Part shown: positions 25,609 through 40,600 of the stretch, one piece after another
Layout: each line of letters opens with the position of its first letter
How positions within the stretch are numbered: the first letter of the stretch is position 1
Source: Membranipora membranacea
Lineage: Eukaryota > Bryozoa > Gymnolaemata > Cheilostomatida > Membraniporidae
DNA: 64,000 nt
Assembly: GCA_914767715.1 (NCBI GenBank)
Contig: OU612068.1
Location: 8,246,001-8,310,000 of the forward strand
Direction of reading: 5' to 3'
Program-made: the position numbers and the translations under genes
The notes under the pieces: generated by a model
Database searches by the model: none
What the model saw: the letters and a program-made list of their open reading frames with translations, nothing else
What the model was told of the DNA's origin: nothing

Positions 25609-28600
25609 ATGGCATCAAAAATTAAACTTTTCAATAAAAAATTGGGTGTTGGAAAGAAACACAAGTCACACATTGAAGTAACACCTAAGGCTGTTGTAGC
25701 ACCAGCACAAGTTACACCAAAGGTGAGTGAACCCAGTGATGTGATGTCCATATTATGGAGAAGTACCTGTATTATTATCATGTTATAGTCTCACAGCCCA
25801 TTATGATGTGTCTGACTACAAATGTTAGGAACCAAATTTCATACCTGAAACTGCTGTTTGAACTTTATAAAATGGTTTAGTAAAGCTGAGGTTGAGTCCG
25901 TATTTTATAGTGGAAGCCTACTGTTAGCGTGGGAATAACCATGTAATTATTGTATGATTCTCATCAGTAACACGGGCCAGCCTTGTTGCATGCTTTTTTA
26001 AACTTACTCTTAAATTCTTTCTGTCTACTCTAACGGATTGCACTATTTTCTTCATGATATGGCTGATATTGCGATGAATGCGAGACAGAAAAATAAACAC
26101 ACTTGATTATTTTTGGTACAATCAGGCAGTGCCCTGCAAAACGAAAACAGGAAGCAGGTGCTTTTGAACTGATATTAGCTCTTAGCAATTATCTATACTA
26201 GATACACATTTTTGAACTCTTCATTCTATCACCAAGTTATCAGTACTGTTCAATGAGTATTTATGTTAACTCTTCATGAGAATAAGTGCAACTTAGCATA
26301 CCAATCAATTTTTGTGATGGAATCAAAAACATCTGCCACGCTCCCCACTTCAGCTTAACACTTCAACTAAACTGATTTTGAGTATAGGAGAAATGATTGT
26401 TGACAAAAACATTTCATCTTCCGAGATTAAAAAAATAGACAATAATGCTATCTCCTATTGTTTCCAGGACAAGGTATTTCAGATAGGTAGTAGTTTTATT
26501 GAGAATGCAAAAGCAGTTGTAGAACTAGAAACAAGTTTCCACAAGCCTATAGCGGGTGGTAAAAACGACCATTTCTCACTAAGCCTCTAGCACTTTTATT
26601 AATACCATAAGTCACTGGCTAGACAGATTTAATGTCATATAGAATCCTTGTCTTTCCTCACACAGGGAGTCAAAGTGATGCCAGGCCTGCAGCCTGGTTG
26701 TTAATTGGGATTATGTTGGTTAAACTGTGGTGGTGGTTAATTTGATTACTTTCTTACCGTGATGTATTTGTTTATTGTTTCTAAATCCTTTCTGACCTAT
26801 CAATGTCTAACTACTCCTATGGATGGTAATGTGATTCTACCTTCATGTGATTTAACACAAGGATCGGTTTCTGTAGGGCACTGGTGGTGTGGTGGATTTT
26901 GGGGATTATTCCTTACCACCTGACTGTCTTGCAGACCCGGATGTTGACACTGATTTATATAGCGAACCCGCCGACTCACTAAATCAACCTAACTCCTCCC
27001 GCTTACTTCCAGGTTCTAACCGATCTATCCCATTACGAGATGATGTTTTCTCTTCAACTAACGCAGGTTTGTCCTTATTTCTGTCGCCTGTGGTTTCTTG
27101 TTGGCATGAGCAATGAAATATAAGATGAAAGCTTGATTTAAAGCCAGAAAGTAGGCTACTGTGCTACTTTCTCCATTAAATGACAATATTTCACATTTAT
27201 TAGTTCTTGGTTGACATAAATGACAGGACCAAAATATTCCAATTTTGCAAGTACTCAAGAAATAGGATCACTATAACGAATGGGTAGTCTTCATACTCTC
27301 TGCAGGGGTAAATCATGAACTTGCTTGACAAATCACTTCTATGTGACAAGTGTAAGCTTAACTTCCTCTTTCAAACTAAACTACAGAATCATTTTCATTG
27401 TCAAAACATGTACATTATTGTCATTAATGGAGCCATTATAAAATGTCGCAAGCACTTTTGACATCTTTTTCTAAACCCTGCCAAAAATTACACACTAGGG
27501 ATGGTATTGCTTTTAAAGATTTGTTATTATAACAGTTTATTAAGCACTCTGAATGTTTTCACTGTAACTGCGATCCCTTCCCTAGCTATGACCATGTCTG
27601 GTCTAATGCAGTAGTTTTGATGGACACCAAGGGACCAGATAGAAAGTTGTTTAGGTAATTTGTCGGCTGGTATCATGATACTTCCATTTATGCCTTAGAT
27701 CATTGATGTCCACAGGTTGAATCACTGGGGTTATTCCACTCATACTGGGGTCTCCCCACTTATAGCTTAGTCAAGATTACCGCAGTAACTCATCAGAGAT
27801 GACACTTTGTGGTTTCTCTCCACGTGTCAATCATATAAGGCCAGTAGCATTGGATATCCCATAGCTGAGCTCATGGTGGAAACAGAAAATGGTGACTAAT
27901 GCTATTTTCATATATGTGATTTTATTGTTATTGTGTGGAATTGAGTGGTCACCAAAGTCCAGGAAATCTCAACAATGACTGGTTAACCACTAAAATAATC
28001 CACTTCAGAAGATTTTCACATTCTCATGAATTCCTTTTTGATTACTATCTACCTACTCCATGCAGGCTTTTACTTCTTCCATACAATTTGAAAACGTTAC
28101 TGAAGTAGGTTCTTGGGTATTCTAGCACAGAACTAATTCATCTGTAAATGTAGGGGTATAGGGTACATCCAGCATCAAGTATGGGTGGTAATAGTAGGCC
28201 TACTCAGTAAGATGGTGCTCTGCCGTATATTAAACTCTACATTACTGTAAATAGCGTGATTTTAATTTGGTACACCAATAACTTAATTAGGGCTTCCTTG
28301 TTTGATCACAGCAGATATGAGCGTAAATCTTATCAGCGCTGGGTCATTGTTCTAACAGGACACAATCGACTTCTATGACCTACTAATGGCAAATATGACA
28401 CCACTATCATCATTGCTCATTTCACTACTGTGTACTGATAATTATAGTAACAATCCTGTCAATCTTTCTAATGACATATATTGCATTTCAACTTCTTTGT
28501 TTTAACTACTAGAAACGATTATAAAACTTGATGAGCAGCAAGAAAATCCAATCCCTGCTGGTGCCTGCATACTGGCAATGTTTTGATGCTGTTTTATATA

Positions 28601-31600
28601 ATCTACTTTCTATTTGTTCATTTTCTCAGCGATCTGCCCATCTCTACTGTTTGAGCATTCTATTGATGACTCATTCAATGATCATTGGGTCATACTGGTA
28701 TAGATTCTCTTCATTGCACAAAACCCATGAGGAATGCATGTTTATCTTTGTTTCATAATTTTTCATTGCAGAAAAACTAAACGATAACAAACATTCGGCC
28801 AAAACTTCTACTAAAGCATCGAAAGGTGATCAACATTTTCATTCTAATGATCAACAGGTGAATCAGCATTTGCCGGACTTAGTATCATCACATTGTAGCA
28901 TAGGAGGATCTACTCTTAGCTCTGAGAATAGCTTCCATCCTGATCTGACAGGTAGCACCTGTCGAGAGAGGTCACCTCTTTGTCCTATTAGTGGCACAGG
29001 TCAACAAGTGTCTCCTGTATCCTGCAAACTACAATCAGACATTAATAATATGGAGGCTAGCAGTTCTTCAGCTACAGAGAGGCCTTTATCAATGCACATG
29101 AACAATACTCCTGATCAAATATCTGGTCGTGATTACTATAATCAAGACTCAATTACCAGAAATAGGGTAAATAACACATCGTCGATTTCGTCGGCGGCGA
29201 GCGCCAGAGGTAGAAGTAGCTCCACGTCCGCTGCGCCCACGTCCGCTGGGCTAGCTGAAGATGATAACTTGTCTGCTGGAGTGTACATGAATGATTCACA
29301 GCTGAGCAGCAGTATGATGAATGTATCAGCAGCAGACATGGCTAGAAAAGCCTCCACCTGCTCATCGATAACACCTGATATGGACCCGCGTAATCAGGAA
29401 TATTTACAACAAGGTAAGTGGGGTGCTCCCAGTACTAATTATCTGTTTACAGTCAACAAATTTGTTTGTTTACTGAGCTGATAGAACAGACATTTTGTTG
29501 TATCATCTGCTCTGTTTGCTCTTTCGTGCCCAAAGGGTGTCAAAATGAATTTTCGAATCAATAAACGTTTAGATTTCAATGCTAGTGAAAGCACTAAGCA
29601 AACAAGCAGCTAGACATTCACAAGGCTTCTTTAGCATCTCACAACATTCACAGCTTTTACTTGAAGCTTATTTTGGTTTTGTTCCAATGCTGTGTGTGAC
29701 TCCCCCAAGCTTTCAATCTGCTCATACTGTAGATGCTAGGTTGTCCTAGAAGTTAGCTCTATTGTTCTGTTTTGATTCGCTGGAGTAGCAAGAAGCTCAT
29801 TGCAGACACAATGAGAATGAACTCCTTATTAGTACTCTCCGATAGGCTGATGTTGTGTTTGAGGTCCTCATATGCAGCAAAAAAAGCTGTGGGCCGGATG
29901 GTGGGATAATATGAGGGCTGATATCAGTTTTTATTAGCTTATTAGACATATAAGAATTAGATTAGATTAGATTAAATACATTCAACAATTTTCGTTATAG
30001 AATCAAATGGTAACAGCTGAAAACTGTCCAAATTGGAGCAGCTGTCTCTTTGTTTGATTCAATCACACGGAGCTTTGAAGTTAAATTGTCTTGCCTGAGC
30101 CTTGAAAAGTTTGCCAAAGGTGACACCATGTGAAAATAGTCTACTCAAAATCATCAGGGCATAATTTGCTTTGGAAATTTCCTTTATGTAATCTTAATTA
30201 GCATGAAACAGCCACTGTAGTATCATGGCAAACTGTAACATGAGCTCCAACCCCTAGACCGCTCTCGCTACATGATTCCCGTAATGAAGTGCCGATAATT
30301 GCATTCTCTGACAATGAATGAGGGTTTCATGAGTTCTCTTTTTTCACTATGATGAGTCACTTCATTGAGCTATTCCCTGGATGATCCTTAATTAAATTGC
30401 AAAGAAAGCAAACACTTCTCAGGCTAATGTGATTACGTACCCCCCCCCCCAGCATACTGAGGGTTGGATGCGCTTTAGATAGATCTGATGACCTAGTAGG
30501 CCTATGTGTATCTGGGATCGGTTGCCAAGTTTGAACTGTAGATTCCTTACAAATGAGACATCCAGGTTGGGTTGCTGTAGCTACCAGTAGGGATAGTTTG
30601 TCACGCCTTCAGTCACATTAAAGAAGGACGACTCAGGCTTAGTTACCCTACCCAGGGTCACATCCAGGCATTGATATGATGTGTGCTGGAAAGGCCATAC
30701 TATAGAAATACTAAGCGTTAACAAAATACTAGCCTATTTATGGCAGCTGGGCTATTGGAAATAGAATAGCTACCTCAAGGACCGCTGTCACTCTAGCAAA
30801 TATGGATGTTGATTATGCAATGATTGTATTTCATTGATATGGTGGTAGCTATATATTTGATGTGGTCCTAACTTTTTTTATTTGATGATGATGGTTGTAA
30901 TAGTAATACTCAGATATATTTTTTAAATCTGTCATTTTCATCATCTCGACACACTTGATAGTGAGTTATTGATGTTCACAATTCTCATCACAGGCAATGA
31001 ATATGAATCACCATGGGATCTGGAAGCAGAAATCAGCCAAGTTGCCAAACAGATGCAGTCAAATCCGACGTCCCCTCTAGCATCGAATACCCACAGCTTA
31101 TCTAGTCAAAAGTCTACTGTAGATGTCACAGCATCCCATCCCACCAAACACCAAGACTCTCTCAGACTCCACCCGCATCAACCACAGAAAAAAGTGGAGA
31201 GATCAGAGACTAAAGTAGACTATAGTAAGCAGACCAAACTTATAAGTCCCTCGGGTACTAAGGATGGTATGATGTCAGCTCACAGAGTCAGACAGCCTAA
31301 CGTACATCGTCAGTCTTCCACTAGTAGTATGGTAGCCGTTCCTTCCACCTCCTCTGTACTAGTTGAAGGAGAATGGAGGTATGTACAAATTTATTCCATG
31401 ACACATTTTTTTTCTGTTAATGTCAATCTGGCTTGAGGGAAGATACCATTACAAAAGTTAAGGCTGATTCTTGCACCATTTTGTTTGTAGGTCTACTGAT
31501 GAATACAATTTGAACACAAACTTTGATCTTTTTGCATACCAGTGGTCTAACAAGCCTAAATGCATTACTTTTAGCTTTTATCCTATTTTACTGGCTAAGT

Positions 31601-34600
31601 CCTCATTTGTGCTGATGTTGACATACACCCATGAACATCCTTGTGGGGTTTCAGTTATGCATTTATTTATGACCAATGATCAAGTTTCGTGTGTGGAATT
31701 CAGGGAGTTACTAAGCAGGTTTAAAAGGAAAAGGTATATTGTCAGAGTTGAAAACGCTAGACCCATGCTGAGACCAGCAGCGTAGCTTGCCAGTTAATCT
31801 TTTTACCTTCAGTTTTTATTCCTTACACGACGTTCACTGAGAACTGTGAATTAATCACTCTGTGCCTCCTGAAGAAGCTTGGGTGAAGGTCGGGTCATTA
31901 TTACGCTTAGCATCATGTTCACCTGGGAAAAGTTCAAAGTAATGCAAGGCTCTCCGCTTCTCAAGTTTTATATAGACTCCTTATAGCTTCGCTAATCTGA
32001 AAACAACTGTGACTATCCATTATCTGCAGTGTTCCATCAGACCAGACATACCCAATCAATCATGAAACATGACATTTCAGCTAACTGCATCAATAGAGCT
32101 TGTCTTTGGTTGAGACTGTATCAGGGAAATAGGTATGACGCCCCCAAACCTGGCTACTGTCAATTCCAATTATCATCACTCAACCTGTCCGCCAAGCTTT
32201 ATGCTGCAGAGCAGTAACCCGTACCACAGAGTTCATTATACCCATGAGCAAGCAGCTTATGTGGAGGGTAACTTGTGTTGGCCTGGAGTTTAATACTACT
32301 CAATCTTAAAGCTCTCAATCAACTGAGTCCTGCTCTGGTGACTTTGAGCACACACTCACAGTAATCATTTGTATTTTTCAGAGAGGCAAAGACAAGTGTA
32401 TCTTCTTCATTGCGTTCTCCAGGCTCACCGGAGCTCGACTCCCCAGCGCAGATCCTCTCTCAGAGATCGACAGCTAGCTGTACGAGTGGGGATAATTCAG
32501 CCTCTAACTTCATCTACGACAAAAGTCACAACGACGACTCAGAAATCAGGGTCATGCTCAGGTAAGCCAATCAGCTATCAGGCAATGCCATAGACAGAAA
32601 CTTTGTCTATGAGTAATACATATCATTAATTATTATGAAGAACTCTTGAGGCTTCAGACTGCAGCCTGTTTCGGAATTAATTGAAATGAACGAAGGTTTG
32701 AAACAAACATCACCCAAGTCAAACGTTAGTTCCTTCCCTCTCATCTGACTTATATCATACCTTCCACACAATGAGTGTTACATTGTGGGCCATCATTGTT
32801 GTCACCACCTCATGTGATTTTGTTAGTAACAGTCACACTTTGTGACTGTTGGTGAGTCTGACCTAACACAGGGATGAAGATAGTGAAAGGGACAGTGAAT
32901 CCATGTATCTTATCACAATAGGTCTGATTCTGTGTTTGTACGTGCGTCAGACTTCCACTCATTCCTTTCCTGTTCACTGACCTGTTATTGTGTTTCATTG
33001 GATGATTGGGGATACAGTCCAGCACAAAATGAGGAGCCTTGAGCCGAAAGATAATCAGAGAGTAAGGATAATATCCTTACTCTGTGATATAATTATCCTT
33101 ACTCTGGGATATAATGTTTTGAATTCTCAATTTCTATGAGATTGTCTGTACTCCAGTCCAAATGTAGGACTAGTCAGTCAGTATCTTGAGATTTTGAGTT
33201 AGCCAATGCAGATTGTGTAGTGTACCATGAAATATGATTAAAGGAAGTGGCAATATAAAAACTGAAAAGACTGGCCTGTCTTTCAATGCAAAAAAGGATA
33301 CAAAACTTTGCTATGATAATCCTATCAGCCAGCTAACCACTCTATGATAAAAAAACATCTGTTGCAATTTTTTACATCCTCAGTAGTTCACACGAATGTT
33401 ATGCATAGGAAGCGTAAACTTACTTGTAGTTGTCTTGCATCTTTACTTCACAGATATGAGGAGAACAAAGCTAATAAGATACCATGTGCCCAGCCGAGAG
33501 CCTCCCTATCTATGTCTCCTCCCCCAGTAGTCGGGTCAGCGCTTATAGACGACCAGGTGTATCAAAACTTCAACGATGCCAAGAAATCTGCCACCAGGGA
33601 GTATGAGACTGATGGTTAGTGTAAAATATTGGTCTAATTGTATCATTCAGATTGTATGTGAACTAGGAACTTTGTGTAGCTGTGGTATTGATTCTTGATT
33701 TTTGCCATGGGTCACAAAAACCATCTGTAAGTAGGGTATTGACCACTCTACCCTGCAAGCCTAAATTTTCCAGTGTTAATTGAGAACAATATTTTGTCCA
33801 CTAAATAATGTCCTATAATGACATCCCTACCATACAATGACCTCTAAGTTACTCCGTTTTGTTGTTATCAGGAGTTTACGATGACCCTTGGAATGTGGAC
33901 CAGGTGCAGCAGGAGATTCTGGATCAGCTGGAACAGAAACAGAAGCAGAGAACTACGAGTGGAGGATCTATTAAAGGCCGCCCATCTAACACTGATACTG
34001 CTCAATCTAACAGAATGCATAAACGGTAAGTAAAACAGGCCTACATTCTCATAGGTCAAGGTGATCACTGTACAGTCACGTGTCCTGTAGTAATCACTCT
34101 AACTAGCAGAGGCAGGTGCCCCTTTTTAGTAACAAATAACTGATATGACAGGTAACTTACTTTATGGCAGCACCATAGACTTAATATACTATATAAATTA
34201 TATTGAATCTATGGTCAGCTCTGACAAATTCCTTTTTTCTTATAAAAAAACCAGGCTCAACCAAAATTTAGCATTTTTAGCAGAGTATTGAATTATTTTG
34301 ATGAGTCATTGGAGGAATTTCTACCACCTTATGAACACCTCACACTCAATCACTGGTGATGTGGAATAATAATCCACCATGACCAAACTCCACCCAGTAG
34401 AAAAGGCTTCACAACCGTAAACATACTGATCATACAAGGTCCAGTTGGCGGACAACGGCTATCATTCCACTTCGCTTGTGATGTTGATTATAGTGTTCAC
34501 AGCTTTGTGCCACTGTTCAGATCAAATCGGTGGTCATCCCATAACCTAAGAGCTCTTGAGACCGAATAATCGTCAGTGATATTACCAGAGTTATCATCTA

Positions 34601-37600
34601 AGCTGTAACCTAATAAAAGCAACTTCCTTATAGTGTTATTCTTACTGAGAACCGAATCTATAGATCAATTTGGTTCTGCAATGGATACATTACATGTATG
34701 TGAAATTGGGTTGAGCTGCCACCAGCTGTTAGTGCTAAATATCACTAAAACTGTCCCCAAGTTACCTGATTTGAAGATTCAAGGATATTCTCAGGTGTAT
34801 AATTATGTCTAGCAGTGAACCATTACCATAACTGTGCAAACTATAGCTGCTCTAATCATATAATGCGCATTGTGCATACTGGATTTGAATAAATTTGATG
34901 TAAAGTGTGGGTTTTATTGTAGACATGTTTCAGGAAGGTAATACATTTTGCTTCCATGGTACCACCCATAATTTTATGTTTTTAACTGACTCACTACTTT
35001 CTCCTGTTGCTTACAGTTGTGAAACTAATTTTTTTTCCATAACATCTTGTCACCTACAGCTTTAGTGCTGCTGCCTAGAACACAAAATGAGCTCATATTT
35101 TATGCCTTTACTCAAACTCAACCCAATTGTAATTAACCATAATTCCTTGTCAGAAACAAGTTATTCACATTACAAGGCGCTTCGGTACGATGCCAATCAT
35201 TGTTATATCATTGAATGACCAAAAGAGGAATATTTTGAACTTATCTTGACCTGAACTATTTACCATTATGTATCACAACATTTCCCTGATGTTGTAACAG
35301 GGAATGAGATCCTTTTAACTCCTTGTTTCTACCATCCTCCACCTACAATAAGTTGTATCTTCTAATGTTATGTAGATAAGAGAGCTCCAAACGCACCTGC
35401 CCATTCCCCTGTTGTTAAGAAAGAATTTCAGCTCCAACAATGATTTGGGACATGGCCTTTGATCGAAGATGCCTCTTTGCTGTAAATGGATTGCCCAAGA
35501 ACCCAACTTAATGGCTTTGGGGATTACAAAAGCGCTGATTAACCTTAGATCCTTACATCATTGTTTCTATCTTTGTTCAGTCCCACAGACCTTCCGAGTG
35601 AGATGTCTACGTCACATGACATGTCGGGGACAAGACGGTTACTGTCACAGAACTCGTCGAGTAAGCTTTCACCTCGTGCTCTTGTCACTCAACCTCTCAG
35701 CAAACAACTAGCGACAGGTATATTTAGTAATGTGGGTTAAAATGTGGGTTGAAGAGAGATGAAAGTACCTTAAGGGCGTGGGCGCCATATTCGGCGCCAT
35801 ATTCGGCGCCAAGTTGCTCTCAGTTTAAAGGCAGGCCGGAGCACCTGGGGCGTCTATTGAGCCCAGTAGTCGGTAGACTGGATCGGGATTCGATCGTGAG
35901 ACCTCCAACGAATACTTAAACCACTCCTGACACAGCTGGGCTTTGCCCAGCAGAGCCACTAGTCAAAAATCTAATTCGAGAGTTGTGGCATCAAGACATC
36001 TAGCCAGTAGCTTTGCATGGAGTCATATGAGCTCTCAAAATGTAGGGAGTATCTTCTTCCCCAGCCATCTGCCATTAGTGATGACAAAAGTTGACACTGA
36101 CCAACCAGGTGCCTTTAAAATCTAGCTGAAATCCAACACTATTGGCTCTGCTGGGCAAAGCCCAGCTGTGGCAGCAGTGGTTTAAGTATTCATCTCAGTG
36201 ATGTGATGCGAATTAAGTGGTGTGATGGTAAATGATCTGTACTTGTAGGTCCACCAGTGCCCAAGGCCGGCCCAGGACAAGCTCATTCCACAAAACCAGT
36301 CCTAGTTGTGCATAAGACTAACGGAACATTTATCAACCAAGTTACCAAAGATAGACCCGGATCAACCTCAACTCGAGGCAGCCTCAGAAAAAGTGAGTAG
36401 TTACTATGTCCTAGTAATGGATGTCTCGGACCCTTATATATCCGTAATACTATCGACAGATTCTGTAAAAATCCTGTTTGTGTTTGTGTAGGCCTTCTTT
36501 CAATTTAGAGGGAAGTTAAGAATATAAAGCTTAAATCACACGATCATACCACAGAGTTTGTCCTTGCTCTATTGTTAAACATGCTGAGTTTTAATTTGAC
36601 TCATACTGCTCAGGGAAGGTCAAATTCAACAACATGAAAACGATATCAATCATGGCACTACTTCCTTCTAGTGTATTAAATTCACTGAATGATTGAGCTG
36701 ACAAGCTGATTAAAAACACTGATTGACATTTAGGCCCTACTATTGATTCGTTATGGTGTGATTTATGTTTTTGAAAATGTGGGAATGTCGGTCAGTCCTA
36801 GCATATATATATACAGGAATATTTAAATCTGGATTGTAAAATCAAAGCGGAATAATTTATTGGTAAAGTTAGTACTGCTAGTTGCTGTCTGTCAACCCCT
36901 CCTCCCCAAAATGCTTATAGTTTATATCTTATCATCTCAGTATGATGCAATTATTGTCTCAAAATTTTCACAGATAGTAGCTCGAGAGGTAAGGCAAGCA
37001 ATGTTAGGTCACACTCATGTTTAGATGTTTAGTTGCCTTCTTTGTTTTTCTGGACAAAAGAAGAACCTTTATGGTTCAAAAACTCACGAGATTATGAAGC
37101 TTCTATCATGAAGGATTTCGGTAGTCATCATTCCCTTGATTCCACAAATATCTTACTATCAATTCTCAACTTACTCTGCCTATCATTGGATAAATCATCA
37201 TTTCCTTGATTTTTTTTAGCATTATGATTGTTTTTTATTTGTTGAGGGTGGGTGGGATGGAGTATGTTTTTTAGTTACTTGACACTTGCAGTTACAGTCA
37301 ACCACTCAGCTACATACTATTTATAGAATGATAACTCCCTGATAAAAACACAAGTACATATATACAGCTCCAAAGCTTTATTTGTGACTAGTAATTAGTC
37401 AGTTACCTTTGCTAAATCATTTCCTATCTTGAAGGCATCAGTAAAACACGAAGTTCAAATTTCAGCTATACTTTCTGAAAAATGTTTGTTAATTCAATGA
37501 GGATGAGATCACATTTTTCACGATTATGATGGCTTGTGTGTGGTGATTTCAGACTATATAACCGAGACAACCTATTTGTCTACGCGAAACCATTCATTTA

Positions 37601-40600
37601 GCTTCCAAGGGAGCTATAATTCTGGTAAAATATTTGTGTGGATTTGGTGCTTGTATTCTTGAATTGTACCTTGTACTGTGCCCTTATTTAGAAATGAGCC
37701 ACAGTATTGTATTTTCAAACTGGTGTTGCAGCACGGTGTACAAAATGCTCAAGATATCAGTCTTCGCTTGGATTGGATTGGTTGCAGTCGGGATACTATG
37801 ATGATTTAATGCCAGCTTCCTATATCTTATAATGCTGAAACCCTAATCTTTGCGGTCCGGCCAAAACTTTGACCTAATCATGAGGTGCTCCTGGAACAAG
37901 TCTTTGCTTTTTTTCTAATATCACCATATTTGGCTGATCGTGTGCATGTCACTGTTGCATTGTAACTTCTACTCCGTTATGTTTTTATCCAAAGCACAAT
38001 TCACAAACCAACTGATTTGTACTCATAACACAACCATTATATCAATGAGAATTAGGTTACTGTGAACTAATGGCAGCCCGGGAAACTTTGGATTGGTTTG
38101 GTCTGTCTGGTCATCCTTGAGGGATCCCTGTAGACTGGAAAGGCAACCTTCCCCTCCTCTTACTCCAGGTTCACCATTTTTAAATGATGATAATGTGACC
38201 ATTTCTGTTGCTCTTATTTTAGCACCAAGCACACCACTGGAGATTCCTGAATGTCAACACAGAGTTGGTCTGGGTGTCAATAAGAATCTGCCGCTCACTC
38301 AACAGCCGTAAGTGCAGAAATTATCATAGAAGCATTGATGACATCTTTTATCATGTATAAAGAGCATATAAGAAGGATAGAGTTATCTGCTCTTTGATAA
38401 GTAGAAAACAACCCTTGACATTTTCATTTTATACATATTAATAATATGTCATAAATTATAACAAATGTTCCCAACTCCCTGATGTTACCGTGCCCTTTGG
38501 TTGCACTCCATTCTTATCTGTCTTACAGCTGGTATCATGGTACTATACAGAGAAATTATGCTGAAGAATTATTACGAAAATCTCCTGATGGCTCCTTTTT
38601 AATCCGTGAATCTAACAACAGTCCTCGAGATAAGACTCTGTCACTCAAGTAAGATTTTACAGCCAAAGTAACTATGTTGTATGTTGAGGCCTTCACCAAT
38701 AAAGAATATGCTTGATTTTGTTAGTCATGAAGGTTTAGGCAATCTATAACCATGATCAAGACCTCATCAATGTACATTAAGTCTCTCCATATTGAGTGTG
38801 CTGTAGATTTTCATCTTTTCAAATTTATTTACAACTAATTGCTAGTTTATAATTAGCTGAGACTAGCATTATACTCAATCTGATGTTAATTTGTAGGAAT
38901 AGAACTGCTTTTCCACAGACTAGTGAAAGGTGAATTTGGCCATCCTCACTGCTTTATTACCTCTAAATTTTATTACATGATGCATTCAAAATGCAGCATT
39001 TATCACTCACCATCATAATGATGGTGAACATCTTGGTTTATAAAATCCTTGTGGTTTGTTACGGGTGTGTTGATCCAGAGTCCTTCCTGGATACGGATAG
39101 CACACTGTCATCCCTGGATTTCCTTATAACAATCATAAGTTGTTCCTGAATAGCCCATGCTGAACTAGTTATGAGGGCCAGTAGACCGAAAAAGAAAATT
39201 AGAGGGTGTTTGCTGTTTGGTAAAAACTTGTTGAGCGTATCCATGGAACATAGAATTGATGTCTTAGTTGTAGCAAGGAGTACTCCTTGGTTGTAGTATA
39301 TCTTAGTTTAAGTGCTCAAATGGTGCAAGATGCTGGTAGAGGCATTTCATTATCAACCAGAGAAAGTGGTTGATAATGGTTGATAATGAAATGCCTCTAC
39401 CAGCATCTTGCACTTGCATTTGAGCACTTAAACTAAGTATATCTTACCTTATTAGCCTTCATACATGACCTTAGTTGTTGATATCTGACATGATTGTTGT
39501 TACAAGCTTGTCGATGGAAAGCTTGCAGTTTGAGCGGTAGAATGCTAATGAATGTACTATTAGTTGCTCCATAAGGTCAAGCTTTTGGTGTTGGTTAACA
39601 TGTGGATCAATATAAGCTAGTGGTGTTTTATTTTTTATTAATAGTACCATGGAGTAATTACATAATATCTAAATGTCCCACACTCCCTGCTCCACCAACC
39701 GACCTGGTCCATATACTAAAATCACTGCTGTCAAAGTATGGGACAATTAATCTTGATATTCTACTATAACACAAATCCACATCAAGGGAATCTAAATTGT
39801 AAATCGACCTGATTAGGTGTTCGATTCCATTAAGTTCGAGAATATTCATACTTCATATTGCGACATGCTCTTCCATGTCTTGTCCGGTCTACCCAACCAT
39901 ATTTGAGATCGCTACTGGGACTGGGAATTAGGAGAACAAAGTATGCTTATTGAAACTAACTAAAGAAGATCCCACCAAGGTGGCGCTGTTGGTTTGGTAG
40001 ACTTGACCTCTCTCTCTACATAACTTATGTTGTGTTTGTCTGAAAGATGTTGAGAAAGTCTCAAGATCATCAGGTTCTGTCTCACTATAGCCTACCACCT
40101 AAATAAACATCTATCTGATGATAGTACAGCCTGCACTAGAAACACCACTTAGCCAACAATATCTACCTGTCTCTTAGCATAATCACTCCGCTTATGACAA
40201 AAACCACCTACCTATCGCTGAGAAGAAATACTTACTCATGTTATCAGACGCTGTCCCTCACGGTCGTCCAGACCAGTTCACAAAGAAGTGTCCTTCTCCC
40301 ACTAATGTCAGCACTTTTACCCAATCAAGTTCCCTCCTTTTTGTCTGCATTGAGTTGCTACCCCTCAACTTGGCCAGGATGAACTAGCGAGGCTGCAGTC
40401 GATAAGCGCTGACTGGCCGAGCTCACTAAGGCTGACAAGTTGAGAGAGGAACAACTCAAGCTGTAGGCAGAATTGCTCAAACTTGTTCTAACATCTATCA
40501 TGGTGACTTTACAGGCAGCAAATAATTACATGAAATTAATGTTTATTTTAGAAATGTGTCAGGATTCATCCACATCAAAATAGTTCAACAGCCAGACGGA

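Noticed and set aside
26378-26590. Possible extra exon of the SHB-like gene
   Set aside because: Exons 25609-25722 and 26877-27066 already join in phase 0, and no good splice sites bound the block.
31471-31785. Plus-strand frame of about 104 codons in an adaptor-gene intron
   Set aside because: The flanking exons 30994-31378 and 32382-32561 join in phase without it, and its composition is unlike the Ser/Pro/Gln-rich protein.
39297-39444. MicroRNA precursor
   Set aside because: Arms of about 63 bp with almost no mismatches are longer and more perfect than animal miRNA hairpins. A recent inverted duplication or MITE fits better.
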